Positions 26,041-38,316 are shown, counted from the stretch's first letter. The stretch is 55,314 bases of DNA from JANXLS01 sp038227045 (GCA_038227045.1 JBBRQD010000029.1:1-55314), one strand, 5' to 3'. Numbers and translations: made by a program. Notes: generated by a model from the letters alone, not told the origin.

Positions 26041-26220
26041 TAATCGCGAGAGGACGCAGACGTGCGCAGAGGGAAAATGTGACGGTGGAAGGGGTGACAA
26101 GGTGAGAGGGTGAAACGGCTTATTATTTGGGGATTAGTGGGCTTTTTCACCCACTCACCCCCTCACCTTGTCACCCTCTCATCTTTTTCCTCTGCGCGCC
26201 TCTGCGTCCTCTCGCGGTTA
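26041..26220. repeat. 180-bp nested hyphenated palindrome between miaA and the propeller gene
   Basis: The outer arms (about 26041-26077 and 26185-26220) are reverse complements containing CGCGAGAGGACGCAGA and CGCAGAGG words. Inner arms (about 26094-26116 and 26146-26177) contain GTGACAAGGTGAGAGGGTGAAA against TTTCACCC and CACCTTGTCAC. The centre is a short AT-rich spacer. It fills the gap downstream of miaA and is the largest of the word-type palindromes here. Confidence 0.75.
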
Positions 26221-26224
26221 AGAA

Positions 26225-27148
26225 TTACACCCAGGCGCGAAGGACCCGCTCCGCAATCGCGGCGGCGGGTTCGTCGCCGTTGAATTCCACGAAAACGGTC
26301 TTTGGGAGCTTTTTAAACCAATGGATCTGCCGGCGGGCAAAATGGTGTGTGTCGAAGCAGATGCGTTCGATTGCGGCGTCGAGCGGCATTTCGCCGCGCA
26401 GGTGCGCGAGCAGCGTTTTGTACCCCAGCGCCTGCGACGCTTCGCGCGAGAGTGGTTTTTCTAGGGCCAGCAGGCGGCGGCATTCGTCGAGCCAGCCGGC
26501 GGCGACCATGCCGCGAATGCGGGTGTCGATACGCGCATATAAGAGGGGGCGCGGAAGGTCGAGGCACGCGATGCGGACGTCCAGGTCGGCGCGCGGCGTG
26601 CCCCACTGGCGCTGGCCGTCGCCCATGGGACGGCCGGTCAGTTCGAACACTTCGAGCGCGCGGACGATGCGGCGGCCGTCGGTCGGCAGAATCTTCGCGC
26701 CGGCATTGGGATCGAGGCGAGAGAGTCGTACGTGCACCACGGCCGCGCCGTGTTCGGCCACTTCGTTTTCCAATTTTGCGCGCAAAACGGGGTCGCGTCC
26801 CGGCCCTTCGAACAGACCTTCGCTGAGCGCTTTCAAATAAAGCGCGGTGCCGCCTTCGCCAATTAAAGGGATGCCCCGCGCGGCACAATCGGCTAAGGCG
26901 CCCTCCGCGACTGCGAGAAATTCGGCGACTGATGCGCTCTGCCAGGGTTCTTTCGTGTCGATGAAATGATGCCGGACGCGTGCGCGCTCGGTGGCCGTGG
27001 GTTTGCCCGTGCCGATGTCGAGGCACTTGTAGAGCTTCATGCTGTCGATGGAGAGGAGTTCCGCGCCGAGCGTTTCGGCGAGATGTAACGCGACGGCGGA
27101 TTTTCCGGAAGCGGTCGGGCCAGCGAGGATTTTAAGCGTCGGGATCAT
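26225..27148 (-). CDS. miaA: tRNA dimethylallyltransferase
   Basis: The 307-residue enzyme attaches a dimethylallyl group to N6 of adenosine 37 in tRNAs that read UNN codons. The P-loop GPTASGKS is at 10-17, followed by the substrate segment SIDSMKLYKCLDIGTGKP where most family members have SAQVYR. HHFID, GEGGTALYLKALSEG, TDGRRIVRALEVFELTG and the C-terminal YKTLLAHLRGE and HFARRQIHWFK segments complete the family pattern. Length is normal. It ends 16 bases before the region of the SpoIIE gene start-to-stop order on the same strand, so the phosphatase gene upstream may be co-transcribed. A long palindromic repeat follows the stop. Confidence 0.96.
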   Translation of the reverse strand: MIPTLKILAGPTASGKSAVALHLAETLGAELLSIDSMKLYKCLDIGTGKPTATERARVRHHFIDTKEPWQSASVAEFLAVAEGALADCAARGIPLIGEGGTALYLKALSEGLFEGPGRDPVLRAKLENEVAEHGAAVVHVRLSRLDPNAGAKILPTDGRRIVRALEVFELTGRPMGDGQRQWGTPRADLDVRIACLDLPRPLLYARIDTRIRGMVAAGWLDECRRLLALEKPLSREASQALGYKTLLAHLRGEMPLDAAIERICFDTHHFARRQIHWFKKLPKTVFVEFNGDEPAAAIAERVLRAWV

Positions 27149-27164
27149 CGGGCGGACCTGGCGT

Positions 27165-29060
27165 TCAACTCATCACGCGAAATGTCGTCACGGTGATGTC
27201 GTCGTGCTGTTCGCCGGCGCCCTGGTGATCGTCCAGTTCCTTGATCAGCAGGCGCACGTATTCTTTCGACGTGAGCGTGGCGTTCTTGAGCGTGAACGCG
27301 TCGAGGGCTTCCTCGGACCACTCGACGCGGTCGGGGTCCATCGCCTCGACGACGCCGTCGGTATAGAGCACCACGCGATCGCCTTTTTCCAGTTGGATGC
27401 GCTCTTCGCGGATGGTTCTGTCGAAGACCGGGCCTTTGTCGAAGCCCAGCGCGATGCCGTTCGGACGGATTTTTTCGACTTGCCCGGTGGCTTCCCGGTA
27501 GATCAGCATGGGATTGTGTCCGGCCGATGCGATCGACATTTCGCGTGTGCGCACGTTCAAAATGCAGTAGACGCAGGTCACGAACATGCCGCGCTTGATG
27601 TCGCGCGCGACGTGGAAATTGGTCTTGCGCAGCACGTCGGCCGGCGACAGATTGCCCACGGCCATCATGCGCAGGATGGTGCGGGTGGTGCCCATGACCA
27701 TGCTGCCGGGAATGCCTTTGCCGGAGACGTCGGCGACACACAGCGCCAGATGTTCGGCGTCGCCGACGGGAATGAAATCGTAGTAATCGCCGCCGACTTC
27801 CTTGGCGGATTGATAGGCTGTGAAGATGTCGATGCCGGGAAGCTGCGGCAGCTTCTCGGGCATGAGCTTGATGTGGATGGATTTGGCGGTGTTCAACTCG
27901 CCGGAAATGCGCTGGTTTTCACGTTCGCTTTCGCGGCCCACGCGCAAGCTCGCGGTCATGTGATTGAACGCGGTCGCGAGGAGTCCGACTTCGTCGGTGC
28001 TGGTATCCGCCACGGGGCTTTGATGCTCCAGATTTCCCTTCGCGACGGTGTTCATGTCGTAGACGAGCGCCTTAATCGGGCCCACCGTGTAGTGGGCAAG
28101 CATAAGCGCCACGCCGACCGCGGAAGCCGTCAGCAACAGCCCCAGCAGAAACAGCTTGAATTTCATCGCGCCGATTTCGTCCTGGATTTCGCGCGCCGAC
28201 AAAATCAGGTTGAGCGACGCGTACATGCGGTCACTGTTGGTGTCGCCTTGAGGCTCGCGAATAGGCATGCGAAAGAAGAGGCAGCGCTCGAAGTGTTGAG
28301 CTTTGTCTTTGCCAGTCTGGTAACTGCCCCACAACACCTGGATATTCGGATCGGCTCCCGCCATTTCAATCCGGACGGGTGTTTTTTCCGGGGTAAACGA
28401 ATGACCGTCAAGCCCGCCGTTCAATACCGGAAGCGAAGGGCTGGGCGAAGGGTCGGGCGCGGCCAGGATCATGATGTCGAAGACGCGCGGCTCGCGTTTT
28501 AAAATATCGACGATGAACTGCTTGTCCGGCGCGCTGCGGTTGGTGGTGTAATCGAAGAGTTTGTTGTTGAGATCGCCTTTGTCGTGAACGCCCTGGAATT
28601 CCTTCATGACCTTCTGCGCGAAACCTTGCAGGGCGAGCAATTGCCCATAGCCCGAATTGATGATTTCGCCGGTCAGGCGCGATTCGGTCGTGTGGATCGA
28701 GACATAGCCGAAAATCGTCATCGCGACGATAAACAACAGCGAAATGGGGACACTGAATTTAAGTGCCAGAGGCAAGCCCTTCACCTTCAACGCGTTCGGC
28801 TGGCTTTGGCTCGGCAACGCGCGCTTGGGCCCGCTGCGGGACGCGGCACCGACCGCCGGCCGTCCGCCCGATGTGGTTGCTCCCGGACGCGGGCGTGCGG
28901 CGACCATCTGCCCCGAACTGCCGGGACGTCCGGGCGGGCCGCTGGCAGGCTCGTGTTCGCGGCTCGCCGGCGGTTGCGCCTTCGCAACGACCGTAGCAGG
29001 GGACGCACCCCTTGCGGCTGAAACCATCCCGGTCGTTTTCTTTTTAGGAAGCTGAGCCAA
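27165..29060 (-). CDS. HAMP-SpoIIE (PP2C-type) membrane phosphatase
   Basis: The 631-residue protein has an unusual cytosolic N-terminus rich in Pro, Gly, Ala and Arg (about 1-95). A transmembrane helix follows at 103-121, then a periplasmic sensor region (about 122-300), a second helix (about 303-325), a HAMP domain (about 325-380) and a SpoIIE phosphatase domain (about 430-631). The phosphatase motifs are EVGGDYYDFIP, LALCVADVSGKGIPGSM and RVVLYTDGVVEA. Such enzymes dephosphorylate anti-sigma-factor antagonists in partner-switching pathways, but no antagonist or kinase is nearby. The start is a TTG with AGGGG seven bases before it; an ATG eleven codons in is an alternative. miaA lies 16 bases downstream. 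Confidence 0.92.
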   Translation of the reverse strand: MAQLPKKKTTGMVSAARGASPATVVAKAQPPASREHEPASGPPGRPGSSGQMVAARPRPGATTSGGRPAVGAASRSGPKRALPSQSQPNALKVKGLPLALKFSVPISLLFIVAMTIFGYVSIHTTESRLTGEIINSGYGQLLALQGFAQKVMKEFQGVHDKGDLNNKLFDYTTNRSAPDKQFIVDILKREPRVFDIMILAAPDPSPSPSLPVLNGGLDGHSFTPEKTPVRIEMAGADPNIQVLWGSYQTGKDKAQHFERCLFFRMPIREPQGDTNSDRMYASLNLILSAREIQDEIGAMKFKLFLLGLLLTASAVGVALMLAHYTVGPIKALVYDMNTVAKGNLEHQSPVADTSTDEVGLLATAFNHMTASLRVGRESERENQRISGELNTAKSIHIKLMPEKLPQLPGIDIFTAYQSAKEVGGDYYDFIPVGDAEHLALCVADVSGKGIPGSMVMGTTRTILRMMAVGNLSPADVLRKTNFHVARDIKRGMFVTCVYCILNVRTREMSIASAGHNPMLIYREATGQVEKIRPNGIALGFDKGPVFDRTIREERIQLEKGDRVVLYTDGVVEAMDPDRVEWSEEALDAFTLKNATLTSKEYVRLLIKELDDHQGAGEQHDDITVTTFRVMS

Positions 29061-29179
29061 ACGCGACGCCCCTAAATAAAGGGATACCGAAAGTGAATTC
29101 TGGAAACAGATAAGTGTATCAGACGCTTTTTGTTTCGCCAGTCCGTGAAAAATACTAATTTAGCAGCACCCATCGAACT

Positions 29180-30049
29180 CTACAGCCGGCAGTTTGAAAT
29201 CAGCGTTTCCAAAATCGCCGACGCTCCGAGCGCTTCGAGTTTGTCCATGATTTCGATGGATTGCTTCTTCGGAACCATGACTTTGACCGCGACCCAATCG
29301 GGATTCTCGCAGGGGCTGATCGTCGGCGAATTGTAGCCGGGGGTGAGCGATTCGGCCTGCTTCAGTTTGTCGCGGTGAATGTTGTATTCCAGCAGTGTGT
29401 ACTGCTGCGCCGTGAGCACGCCTTTCAGGCGGCGGATGATCAGGTCGCACAATTCTTCGTTGCGTGGCTTTGGAGTCTGGATCAGCACGGCTTGCGATTG
29501 GGCGACGGTTTCGATTACTTCCAGGCCATTGTCGCGCAAGGTGTCGCCGGATTCGACCAGATCGACGATGGCGTCGGCCAATCCCAGCGCGACCATGATC
29601 TCGACCGATCCGGTGACTTCGAGCAAGTTAACCTCGACGTTGCGCTGGCGGAAAAATTCCCGCGCCGAGACGCTCATCGACGCCGCGATTTTCTGGCCTT
29701 TCAGCGCCTCGACGGTCTTGGCTCCACCTACGATGCGCGTGGCGACGGCCAGGCGGCAATGGCCATAGCCCAGGTCGAGCCGTTTGTTGACGCGCTCGAC
29801 GCATTTGTTTTCGCGCACCAGATCTTCACCGACCAGGCCCATGTCCGCGGCGCCCTCGGCGACCAGCAGGGGAATGTCGTCAGGCCGGACAAACAGGATC
29901 GCGGCTTGCAGGCCGTCCACGTTCGAAAAAAGCGACCGGTCGCGTTTGCGGTATTTGATTCCGGCCGCTTTCAACAGCGCTTCGCTCGGCTCCTGCAGCC
30001 GTCCTTTACTGGGTACGGCAATGCGGGTCAACTTCGGGTCCAATTGCAC
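29180..30049 (-). CDS. hisG: ATP phosphoribosyltransferase, long form
   Basis: The 289-residue enzyme catalyses the first committed step of histidine synthesis, joining ATP and PRPP. It shows the start RIAVPSKGRLQEP, the GAADMGLVGEDLV segment, and the PRPP-binding loop VEIMVALGLADAIVDLVESG with GDTLRDNGL. A C-terminal regulatory ACT-like domain (about 215-289) follows and includes GYNSPTISP and VAVKVMVPKK. The long form is usually feedback-inhibited by histidine and needs no HisZ. A GTG start with GGAG seven bases upstream fits. No other his gene is in the window, so the pathway is dispersed in this genome. Confidence 0.96.
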   Translation of the reverse strand: MQLDPKLTRIAVPSKGRLQEPSEALLKAAGIKYRKRDRSLFSNVDGLQAAILFVRPDDIPLLVAEGAADMGLVGEDLVRENKCVERVNKRLDLGYGHCRLAVATRIVGGAKTVEALKGQKIAASMSVSAREFFRQRNVEVNLLEVTGSVEIMVALGLADAIVDLVESGDTLRDNGLEVIETVAQSQAVLIQTPKPRNEELCDLIIRRLKGVLTAQQYTLLEYNIHRDKLKQAESLTPGYNSPTISPCENPDWVAVKVMVPKKQSIEIMDKLEALGASAILETLISNCRL

Positions 30050-30157
30050 GGCGATTCTCCTGATTTTTGTTTCTGGCGCGTAATGCGGGGAATTTTAACG
30101 CATGGATGCGAATAGTGCAAACGAGTGAGGGGGCTCTGGCGCACTGAACTTCGCTAT

Positions 30158-30185
30158 TTGCGTCGCGTCCGGATTGTATTATACG
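30158..30185 (+). promoter_or_regulatory. Possible promoter for the PhoH-like gene
   Basis: TTGCGT (30158-30163) and TATACG (30180-30185) are spaced by 16 bases, in the divergent hisG/phoH intergenic region. The match is moderate and is prediction only. Confidence 0.35.
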
Positions 30186-30278
30186 AAGAGATTAAGAATT
30201 GAAAAAGATCGTGGACTTTTGGCGCGTTAAGGGCAAGTTGAAACCATGGAATCTAAGTTGGGGGGAGAGGAGCATGGA

Positions 30279-31673
30279 ATGTCCGGAGTGACGGCATCGA
30301 GCTCGACCGATCTGAAGAAAATTGAACAGGATTTCCACCTTAGCCCCGATGGTCATGGGCAGAAAACGTTCGTGCTCGATACCAATGTGCTGTTGCACAA
30401 CCCCGGCGCGCTTTTTGCGTTTAAAGACAATCGGGTGGTGCTGGCTCTGGCGGTGATCGAGGAAATCGACACCTTCAAACGCAACAACGACGAGCTGGGA
30501 CGCAACGCGCGCCACGTCATCCGCGAAATCCATAAATTGCGCCAACTCGGCCACCTCGGCGAAGGCGTGCCGCTGGGCAACGACGGCGGGATTTTTCAGG
30601 TCGTTCTGCATCAAGACGTCAAAAGCGACCACAGCATGGTCGGACTGAAAGCGGACGCCGCCGACAATCAGATCATCTCCGTGGCGCTGGACCTCAGCCG
30701 CAAAGGCCAGCGCGTCATCTTCGTCTCCAAGGACATCAATTGCCGCGTCAAGGCCGATGCGCTCGGTTTGAATGTGATGGACCTTGAGCAGCAGAAAGTC
30801 GATTACGACACGCTCTACCAGGGCTGGCGCGAATTGCAGGTGTCGGCCGAGACGATCAACCAGTTCTATGGCGACAAGAAAGTCGCGTTGCCGGAGGTCG
30901 ATCCGCCGGTGTCGCCCAACGAATTCTTTCTGCTTAAAAACGAATCCAACCCGAAGCACACGGCGATGGCGCGGGCGGATATGGTCGGGCACGAACTGGT
31001 GCCGTTGACTCACGAATACGATCGCGCGTGGAACATCGCGCCGCGCAGCGCGTCGCAGCGTTACGCATTCGAACTGCTGCTCGACGACAGCGTGCAGCTC
31101 GTCACGCTCGTCGGCCGCGCTGGCACGGGCAAGACGCTGATGGCGCTCGCCGCCGGTCTGCAGCGGGTCATCAAGGATAAGAAATACGAGAAAATACTGG
31201 TCTCGCGCCCGATCATGCCGCTGGGCCGCGACATCGGTTATCTGCCCGGCAGCAAGGACGAGAAGCTGAGCGCGTGGATGGGTCCGATCTTCGACAATTT
31301 GAAGATGCTGCTGCACGGACGCTACTCGCCGAACCAGTTGACGCGCGAGCAGCTTTTCGAACAGGATCTGCTTGAATTGGAAGCGCTGACCTATATCCGC
31401 GGGCGCAGCATCACCAACATGTTCGTGATCATCGACGAAGCGCAGAACCTGACGCCGCACGAAGTCAAAACAATCATCAGCCGAGTGGGCGAAGGCACGA
31501 AGATGGTCCTGACGGGCGATCCGCAGCAGATCGACAATCCGTACCTCGACGCCAGTTCGAACGGCCTGACGTACTGCGTCGAGCGCCTGAAAAGCTCGGA
31601 ACTCTGCGGGCACATCACGCTGACGAAATCCGAACGCAGCGCGCTGGCGGAACTGGCGGCGGACCGGCTGTAA
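30279..31673 (+). CDS. PIN-PhoH family ATPase (PhoH2-like)
   Basis: The 464-residue cytoplasmic protein has an N-terminal PIN nuclease domain (TFVLDTNVLLHN, VIEEIDTFKRN, then an Asp pair in LKADAADNQIISVALDL). A PhoH ATPase domain follows with Walker A GRAGTGKT and Walker B FVIIDEAQNLTP, plus LTGDPQQIDNPYLD. PIN-PhoH proteins are RNA helicases with ribonuclease activity, in mycobacteria linked to a toxin-antitoxin system; in most bacteria they are stand-alone RNA-processing enzymes. I choose the inner ATG because AGGAG lies six bases before it; a second ATG eleven codons earlier lacks a ribosome site. It is divergent from hisG. Confidence 0.93.
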   Translation: MSGVTASSSTDLKKIEQDFHLSPDGHGQKTFVLDTNVLLHNPGALFAFKDNRVVLALAVIEEIDTFKRNNDELGRNARHVIREIHKLRQLGHLGEGVPLGNDGGIFQVVLHQDVKSDHSMVGLKADAADNQIISVALDLSRKGQRVIFVSKDINCRVKADALGLNVMDLEQQKVDYDTLYQGWRELQVSAETINQFYGDKKVALPEVDPPVSPNEFFLLKNESNPKHTAMARADMVGHELVPLTHEYDRAWNIAPRSASQRYAFELLLDDSVQLVTLVGRAGTGKTLMALAAGLQRVIKDKKYEKILVSRPIMPLGRDIGYLPGSKDEKLSAWMGPIFDNLKMLLHGRYSPNQLTREQLFEQDLLELEALTYIRGRSITNMFVIIDEAQNLTPHEVKTIISRVGEGTKMVLTGDPQQIDNPYLDASSNGLTYCVERLKSSELCGHITLTKSERSALAELAADRL

Positions 31674-31769
31674 ACGCAAACATTGAAGGCTTTGGGGTTC
31701 GGGTGGAGTCTCATTTGCTTGGAGAATCGCGCAAGTCTGTCATCACCTTTCACTGTCGAGGGAAATGCC

Positions 31770-32693
31770 GTGAAAAAGCTTTTAGGTTCGCTTGTGCTTG
31801 CGGTCTGTTGTGTCAGCGCGTGGGCTGTCGATCTGGCTGTTCCAGAAGAACTTGTTGGAAATCAGACAATCGGCATCGTGCATGTTCATTTAAAGGCGTT
31901 TAAGTTTGACCAGATTGGCAAAACGCTGACCGACAAACTCGGTGAAGCGCCCGATCCGAACGCGATCGCGGAAGTGAAGGATTTTGTCGATAAGTTCAAG
32001 GCCGCCGGCGGCCAGGGCGTGAGCATCATCATCAACGCGGATAAGAACGCGAATGCGGCCAACGCATCGGACGGGATCGTGTTTTTGGTCACAAAAGGCG
32101 AGGACGCCGACAACGAAAAGCTGGCGGCACTGTTCAACGGGCCGATGGCGGCCGCGAAAGACAAGATGGCTCCCGGCTGTCCCAAAGAGATCGGCAGTTC
32201 GCTGGTCTGGCACAGCGCGAAATACAAGCTCGCGAAAAAGGGGAACGAAGAACGCGCGCAGGCCTTCAGCGAGGCGTATTCGCACCTCTCGAAGGATGCC
32301 TCCGTGTCGGTCGTGATTGTGCCTGACGAGGACGCCGTCGCGCTGGCCGAAGCCTCTCTCAAAGACGCCAAGCCCGAAGAAGCGGCGATGATGAAAGCGC
32401 TGCTGGGCGCCACGGGTTTTTGCCTGTTCACCGATTTCGGCGTGGCCGCGGAGCCTGCTTTGAAAGTGCTGGTCCTGGCCGCCGACGCGGACGGCGCCGT
32501 GGTGCTGGATAAGTCGGCGAAGGGATTAATCGGAATACTGAAGAAAGAAGCCCCGCCGCCGCTGCAATCCGTTCTAAAAAGTCTCCAAACGGTTCAAGCC
32601 GGCTCCAATGTACAGTTGAGCATCGACATCGGCGATCTGGTCAAGGCGATCAAGGCAATGGCTGAAGCGTTCGCGGCTCCGCCGGAAAAGTAG
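31770..32693 (+). CDS. Secreted protein of unknown function
   Basis: The 307-residue protein begins at a GTG with a GAGG site eight bases upstream and has a clean signal peptide (LLGSLVLAVCCVSAWA). The mature part is a soluble alpha/beta protein with no recognised family. It has repeated Lys/Asp/Ala-rich helices, a VSIIINADKN strand and a C-terminal VQLSIDIGDLVKAIKAMAEA helix. It might be a periplasmic binding or scaffold protein, but there is nothing to support a specific role. It lies 96 bases after phoH and converges on the serine hydrolase gene across a hairpin. Confidence 0.68.
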   Translation: MKKLLGSLVLAVCCVSAWAVDLAVPEELVGNQTIGIVHVHLKAFKFDQIGKTLTDKLGEAPDPNAIAEVKDFVDKFKAAGGQGVSIIINADKNANAANASDGIVFLVTKGEDADNEKLAALFNGPMAAAKDKMAPGCPKEIGSSLVWHSAKYKLAKKGNEERAQAFSEAYSHLSKDASVSVVIVPDEDAVALAEASLKDAKPEEAAMMKALLGATGFCLFTDFGVAAEPALKVLVLAADADGAVVLDKSAKGLIGILKKEAPPPLQSVLKSLQTVQAGSNVQLSIDIGDLVKAIKAMAEAFAAPPEK

Positions 32694-32703
32694 GAATTAC
32701 GGA

Positions 32704-32739
32704 TGGCACGGATTTGGGACTGTTTCCAAATCCGTGCCA
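32704..32739. terminator. Strong hairpin between convergent genes (repeat-type)
   Basis: A perfect 14-base-pair stem (32704-32717 with 32726-32739) has an eight-base loop. There is no T run immediately after it on either strand, so it may be a dispersed repeat hairpin serving as a transcription barrier rather than a classic terminator. Confidence 0.55.
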
Positions 32740-32762
32740 CCGTCGAATACTTGGACTGTTTT

Positions 32763-34202
32763 TTACCGCGTAACAAATCGCTTCACGATCCAATCCGAAA
32801 TCATCTTCAATACTTCCGGATTCATCGTCTCCTCATTCTCCGCGTATTCTTCCAAAGCTCCAGTTTTGGCCTTCTGAAACAAATGGTTCAGTCCAGGGAA
32901 GCGCTTAATCGTGATGTCTTTGGTTGGCGCTTCTTTGAGGGCTTTTTCAATCTCCGGGATGTTTTGTTCGGCTGACACTTGAGTGTCCAGATCGCCGTTG
33001 AGCGCCAGCACGGGGACGGTCACCTTTTTGAGCGTCGGGCGCGGATCGTACCGGATGAAATAGCGGGTCCATGGTCCAGTGGCCATGCCGGCCTGGATTT
33101 TTGGGAGCAATGCTTTCGCGCTGCCCGCGGCTTTGCGTTCGGTCTCGCTGAGTTGAGCGAAGTATTCGTCGACGAGTTCGACGATGCGCGCGTCCAAGAC
33201 CGCTTTCGCCGGATCGCTCATGGCCAGCGCGATGAGTTTCTCATTGAATGCCAAATGCCGCTTGATGTATTCGGGACTTGAACCGCCGGCCTGCAACATC
33301 AGCTCAATCTGCTTTTGAGCAATCTCGCCGCCGGGAACGCCGGTCCCTGCCAGCATCACAATGAACGCCACGTCTTTCGATCGCGTCGCGGCAAGCGGCG
33401 CGATCAGGCCGCCTTCGCTGTGGCCGGCCAATCCAATGCGATCGTGAGCGATCTCCGGGCGCGTATTCAGAAACACCACGCCGGCCAAAGCGTCATCGGT
33501 AAAATCCGAACTTGTTGAATTGAGAAAATCACCGGTCGAACCGCCCACGCCGCGATCGTCAGCTCGCAGCACGGCGACACCGGCGCGTGTCAGATGGTCG
33601 GCCAACACAAGGAACGGCTTGTGCCCCATCAATTCCTCGTCGCGATTCTGCGCGCCGCTGCCGGTGATCAACACCACGGCGGGGAATGGCCCTTTGCCCG
33701 ACGGCAGGGTCAACGTGGCCGCAAGATGGACGGCTCCGTTCTCGTAGCCCACTTCTTCGCACTTGTAAGGAAATGGAGGTTTAGGTTCCTGCGGCCGCTT
33801 GGGCGCACTCTTCACCACGGCGACGGAGCCAGTGCGAGCCAGCTTGAAAGGAAAAGCCCCACCACCCTGCTTAAACGTGCCGGCAATCTTGTCGTCTTTA
33901 AGCGTCCCGTCGAACGTCGGCGCGCCAGGAATATTAGCAATCGAAAACCGAATCGAGCCGCCCGCCGCTTCCAATTTATCCAACGGCAATCCACGAGCGG
34001 CCTGTGCGGGAATATCGATCGTCCCGCTAACGCTCTTGCCGTCTTGCGTCAAATCGACTTTGATAACCAACGGGCTATTGGGAATTTCGATGGAACCTTC
34101 CCAATGTCCGTTGAATGTGGGCGCGTCAGCGGCCCAGACGGCGGTGGCGAAAGTGGAGAGAATCAAAGTCAGGCAAAGCAAGGCTGGAGTGCGCAATGTC
34201 AT
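32763..34202 (-). CDS. Secreted alpha/beta hydrolase with N-terminal beta domain
   Basis: The 479-residue protein has a signal peptide to VWAAD and then an N-terminal beta-rich domain (about 25-130, including FNGHWEGSIEIPNSPLVIKV). An alpha/beta hydrolase domain (about 150-479) follows. The nucleophile elbow is GHSEGG, the acid is probably in ALNGDLDTQV and the histidine in FPGLNHLF. This matches exported peptidase/esterase-like proteins with a fused lipocalin-like domain, common in Bacteroidota and PVC bacteria. The likely substrate is a peptide or ester in the periplasm, but it is not determined. The gene is single, converging on the secreted hypothetical and divergent from nothing close by. 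Confidence 0.88.
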   Translation of the reverse strand: MTLRTPALLCLTLILSTFATAVWAADAPTFNGHWEGSIEIPNSPLVIKVDLTQDGKSVSGTIDIPAQAARGLPLDKLEAAGGSIRFSIANIPGAPTFDGTLKDDKIAGTFKQGGGAFPFKLARTGSVAVVKSAPKRPQEPKPPFPYKCEEVGYENGAVHLAATLTLPSGKGPFPAVVLITGSGAQNRDEELMGHKPFLVLADHLTRAGVAVLRADDRGVGGSTGDFLNSTSSDFTDDALAGVVFLNTRPEIAHDRIGLAGHSEGGLIAPLAATRSKDVAFIVMLAGTGVPGGEIAQKQIELMLQAGGSSPEYIKRHLAFNEKLIALAMSDPAKAVLDARIVELVDEYFAQLSETERKAAGSAKALLPKIQAGMATGPWTRYFIRYDPRPTLKKVTVPVLALNGDLDTQVSAEQNIPEIEKALKEAPTKDITIKRFPGLNHLFQKAKTGALEEYAENEETMNPEVLKMISDWIVKRFVTR

Positions 34203-34272
34203 AACAAGACCTCGCTGGAGTTGCGTTGAAAAGATTCAAACCAACCGGGATTTCGAAATGAAACCCGATACC

Positions 34273-34740
34273 TTACTCCCAATACTCCGCCCAACTATCC
34301 GCCGTCTCCCACAACCGCACGCGCTCAAGCTGCACGTTCTTGCCGATGACGTAGGTTGCTTTTCCATCTGGCGTTGGGTACGTGGCGTCTTTGGCGATCG
34401 CTTCTTTAATGTGTTCGAAAATATGCTTCACCATGACTTCGGTCGTGGGATCGGTTTCGGAGTAGACGATCAGGCGTGCGCCGGGGAGTGCTTTTAACGA
34501 GGCTAGAAACGGGTCGTTTGAATTGACGCAAATGGCGTGGTCGAACCCATCGATAAATTCGCCGACCGCCAGCTTGACCGCTTTGAAGTCGCAAAGCATG
34601 TCCGCCCCGTCCAGCGCATCGCCGCTTAACATGACTTCCACTTTGCGCGAATGGCCGTGCGGGTATTTGCATTTTTCAGGATGCTTCATCAACATGTGCG
34701 CGTTTTCGACGCGGAAGGCTTTGCAGATTCGATACGGCAC
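34273..34740 (-). CDS. 6-pyruvoyl-tetrahydropterin synthase / QueD-like protein
   Basis: The 155-residue protein is of the PTPS/QueD fold, which builds 6-carboxy-tetrahydropterin for queuosine or related pterins. Zinc ligands are visible as His15 (ENAHML) and His28/His30 (YPHGH), with the catalytic-type Cys24 just before them (CKYPHGH). DGFDHAICV and TDPTTEVMVKHIFEHI are the conserved downstream segments, and VQLERVRLWET supplies the C-terminal Glu. The GTG start is preceded by AGGAG at nine bases; an upstream TTG in the same frame lacks support. No queC, queE or folE is nearby, so assignment to queuosine synthesis is only probable. Confidence 0.88.
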   Translation of the reverse strand: MPYRICKAFRVENAHMLMKHPEKCKYPHGHSRKVEVMLSGDALDGADMLCDFKAVKLAVGEFIDGFDHAICVNSNDPFLASLKALPGARLIVYSETDPTTEVMVKHIFEHIKEAIAKDATYPTPDGKATYVIGKNVQLERVRLWETADSWAEYWE

Positions 34741-34892
34741 TTTCGGTTGCTCCTTTGCGCTATTGTCAGGTGAAGAGTATAGCAAAGAGCAGACAGAGAG
34801 ACAAGGCGTTCAAAAACTCATTCACAATTGCGTTGTTGTCTCTTCGATTCCGGTTTAAATTAGATCGTTGCATGCAATTTTGGAGAATGCCG

Positions 34893-38150
<3,258 letters not shown>

Positions 38151-38158
38151 AAACAAAA

Positions 38159-38191
38159 AACCCCCTCAATCCGCAAGGGAAGGAGGGGGTT
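38159..38191 (-). terminator. Intrinsic terminator of tRNA-Phe
   Basis: A nine-base stem (38159-38167 with 38183-38191) is followed on the minus strand by a T-rich tail (TTTTGTTTTC). It lies just past the tRNA 3' end and also faces the plus-strand cytochrome gene. Confidence 0.82.
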
Positions 38192-38196
38192 CTATA

Positions 38197-38272
38197 TGGT
38201 GCCAAGACCCAGAGTTGAACTGGGGACACCCGCATTTTCAATGCGGTGCTCTACCAGCTGAGCTATCTTGGC
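38197..38272 (-). tRNA. tRNA-Phe (GAA)
   Basis: The minus strand folds as a complete 76-base tRNA. The acceptor arm is GCCAAGA/TCTTGGC, with a D-arm around GCTCAGCTGGTAGAGC. The anticodon stem CCGCA/TGCGG closes the loop TTGAAAA with anticodon GAA. The T-arm is CCCAG/CTGGG around TTCAACT. The terminal CCA is encoded. All conserved positions expected for bacterial tRNA-Phe are present. Confidence 0.97.
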
Positions 38273-38288
38273 CCGACTGACGGGAGAG

Positions 38289-38316
38289 TTTTTACAGAAT
38301 CGGCGCGTGAAGTCAA
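38289..38316 (-). promoter_or_regulatory. Probable promoter for tRNA-Phe
   Basis: On the minus strand TTGACT (plus 38311-38316) and TAAAAA (plus 38289-38294) are spaced by 16 bases, and the tRNA begins 16 bases later. Position and -35 match are good; the -10 match is weak. Confidence 0.45.

Noticed and set aside
30192..31679. 495-residue minus-strand open frame
   Set aside because: It is antisense to the PIN-PhoH gene, without motifs.
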